Source: Pseudomonas bharatica CSV86 (GTDB lineage Bacteria > Pseudomonadota > Gammaproteobacteria > Pseudomonadales > Pseudomonadaceae). From it: 64,000 nucleotides of DNA. Each line of letters starts with the position of its first letter. The stretch's first letter is position 1. The notes under the pieces were generated by a model. That model saw nothing but the letters and a program-made list of their open reading frames with translations, did no database searches and was not told the DNA's origin. The position numbers were made by a program, and so were the translations under genes. The DNA is taken from assembly GCF_000319305.2 (NCBI RefSeq), contig NZ_AMWJ02000001.1, positions 1,651,001-1,715,000 on the forward strand. The letters are read 5' to 3'. This document shows, one piece after another, positions 62,618-64,000 of this stretch.

Positions 62618-64000
62618 TCAAAAGTCATAGGTCAACCGCGTGTAGTAATAGCCCCCGGTAAAGCCATACGGCGAATAGACCCCGTATCCTTTGGTCATGG
62701 TCTTGCTGCTCGGCGCCTGGCGTTCCGGATAGATGTCGAACAGGTTCTTCGCGCCTACCGCCAGGTTCAGGTCCTTGGTCAACTGGTAGCCGACGTCGAG
62801 GTCGGTGATCCAGCGCGCCTTGTATACCCGGTCCAGCGAGCGGTCGTTGGCATCGTTGACCTCGCGGTACGAGCCATAGCGGGTCAGCCCGAGGTTCACG
62901 GTGTAGTCATCCAGCTTCCAGCTCCCACCCAGCAGCAGCTTGGTCCTGGGCTGCACCCCGGAGATCAGGTTGCGTGCCTGGCGGTCCATGAGGGCGTAGT
63001 CCTTGCCGAGGATGTTGACGTTCTCCTTGTACGAAAGGATCTCGGTGTCGTTCCAGTTCCACGCCGCTGTCCACTTCACGCTGCCGTAGCCGCCGAGGTC
63101 CTGGTCGTAGTTGCCGACCAGGTCCACACCCTTGGTCCGGGTGTTGGCACCGTTGGTGAAGTATTGGCCGCCGGAGGTCGAGTCGATGCCGTTGGCGATC
63201 AGGGTCTGGGTGACTTCCGGGCCAAGCAGGGTCCCGGTCAGGGTGATGCGGTCGCGCACGTTGATCACGTAGGCATCGGCGGTGAACGACAGCCGGTCAC
63301 TTGGCTGGAAGGTCAGGCCGAGGCTGTAGTTGGTCGATCGCTCCGGCTTGAGTGCTTCGGCACCCAGGGCTTTGGCTGCCGCCGAGTCCACCGGCAGCAC
63401 GCCATAGTTGATCGACTGGTAGACCCCGTCGACCACGCCATAGGTGGTGGAGCGTGCACTGAACAGGCTGTTGGCCAGGGACGGTGCGCGGAAGCCGTTG
63501 CTCACCGTGGCCCGCACCGCCAGCTGCGGGGTGAACTCGTAGCGGGTGCTGAGCTTGCCGCTGCGGGTGGCACCGATGCCCTGATCGTAGTGCTCGTAGC
63601 GCAGGGCAGTGCCGACATACCACTGCGGCAGCGGGTTGAAACCGACGTCCACGTAGCTGGCGACGCTGTTGCGGTGGGTCTTGTCGGTCTGGTCGGGCGA
63701 GATGCCGTTGGTTACCTGGGCCCCGGACGAGGCGCATTGCCCCGGCGCGCGGCAGTAACCGCCGTCGGCCCAGCTGGCCCAGTCGCCTTCTTCCACTTCG
63801 TAACCGTCGCGGCGCTGCTCCAGGCCCCACGACAGGTCCAGCGGCTTGCTCAGGCCCACGTCGAAACCGCGGTGCAGATCGAGGTTGCTGGTCAGCTGCG
63901 TGGAGATCCAGGTGCCGGACTTGAAGTGATTGGGTGTCGCTTCACCGAGAGACGGGTTCTGGTTGTTCCACGTGCCCTGTTCGGCATCGTTGCGCCCGTA
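62618..64000 (-). CDS. TonB-dependent receptor, C-terminal part (start outside window)
   Basis: The frame is open through the right edge of the window, giving 460 residues of an outer-membrane barrel. Typical receptor marks are FTPQLAVRATVSNGFRAPSL, LTKDLNLAVGAKNLFDIYPE and the final YYYTRLTYDF with terminal Phe. It is probably a substrate receptor of the vitamin/sulfur/siderophore kind. The adjacent sulfur-type monooxygenases suggest a possible link, but this is only positional. Confidence 0.88.
   Translation of the reverse strand, partial: YGRNDAEQGTWNNQNPSLGEATPNHFKSGTWISTQLTSNLDLHRGFDVGLSKPLDLSWGLEQRRDGYEVEEGDWASWADGGYCRAPGQCASSGAQVTNGISPDQTDKTHRNSVASYVDVGFNPLPQWYVGTALRYEHYDQGIGATRSGKLSTRYEFTPQLAVRATVSNGFRAPSLANSLFSARSTTYGVVDGVYQSINYGVLPVDSAAAKALGAEALKPERSTNYSLGLTFQPSDRLSFTADAYVINVRDRITLTGTLLGPEVTQTLIANGIDSTSGGQYFTNGANTRTKGVDLVGNYDQDLGGYGSVKWTAAWNWNDTEILSYKENVNILGKDYALMDRQARNLISGVQPRTKLLLGGSWKLDDYTVNLGLTRYGSYREVNDANDRSLDRVYKARWITDLDVGYQLTKDLNLAVGAKNLFDIYPERQAPSSKTMTKGYGVYSPYGFTGGYYYTRLTYDF

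Overview
The window looks like a Pseudomonas chromosome of the P. putida / P. fluorescens type. The DNA is GC-rich with long overlapping shadow frames. Gaps between genes are filled with inverted REP pairs whose core reads GTGGGAGCTGGCTTGCCAGC. The gene set also fits: an OprD-type porin, a MexEF-OprN-type pump, FecI/FecR plus a TonB receptor, LLM monooxygenases and several chemoreceptors. All of this is read from sequence only; no database was searched.

Layout. 1-0.7 kb: 3' end of a large haemagglutinin-like adhesin. 0.86-3.7 kb: bphO-bphP, a heme oxygenase that makes biliverdin and the bacteriophytochrome kinase that uses it. 3.8-4.45 kb: a gene-free inverted repeat with arms of about 266 bp. 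4.5-9.3 kb: an AraC regulator, a soluble hybrid histidine kinase and a TPP enzyme of the pyruvate oxidase / acetolactate synthase fold. 9.4-16.1 kb: a sugar-acid operon (FAH-family protein, MFS carrier, UxaA/GarD dehydratase, ketoglutarate semialdehyde dehydrogenase) with a divergent LysR regulator. 16.2-17.7 kb: a DNA alkyltransferase gene and a YghU-type glutathione transferase gene, each broken by loss of one C from a C run.

17.8-38.2 kb is the most interesting stretch. It is a poorly understood catabolic island: a DHODH-like flavoprotein, a DUF6282-type metal hydrolase, an HpcH/HpaI aldolase, a cupin, an aldehyde dehydrogenase, a GMC oxidoreductase, an MFS carrier, an IclR regulator, an OprD porin, a polyamine-type ABC importer, a class III aminotransferase and a second IclR regulator. 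Related TTTC/GAAA motifs in three of its promoter regions suggest shared control. A complete 2,985-bp ISL3-type element is inserted in the middle (19806-22790) with perfect 8-bp target duplications (ATTGTTTG). It carries an ArsR regulator and a cysteine-rich metal-type permease as passengers, and it separates two genes from an operon they once joined at a 30-nt spacing.

38.4-43.4 kb: a Fur-box-preceded iron uptake unit (sigma factor, anti-sigma factor, siderophore receptor, periplasmic esterase, small secreted protein). 43.5-45.6 kb: a porin-like protein and a TetR regulator. 46-51.6 kb: two chemoreceptors flanking a LuxR solo, with a tandem REP array between the first receptor and luxR. 51.7 kb: tRNA-Cys. 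51.9-53.5 kb: small proteins and a family 7 alginate lyase gene with a third C-run frameshift. 53.6-59.5 kb: a MexEF-OprN-type efflux operon. 59.9-62.4 kb: two FMN monooxygenases of sulfur-scavenging type. 62.6 kb to the end: the 3' part of a TonB-dependent receptor.
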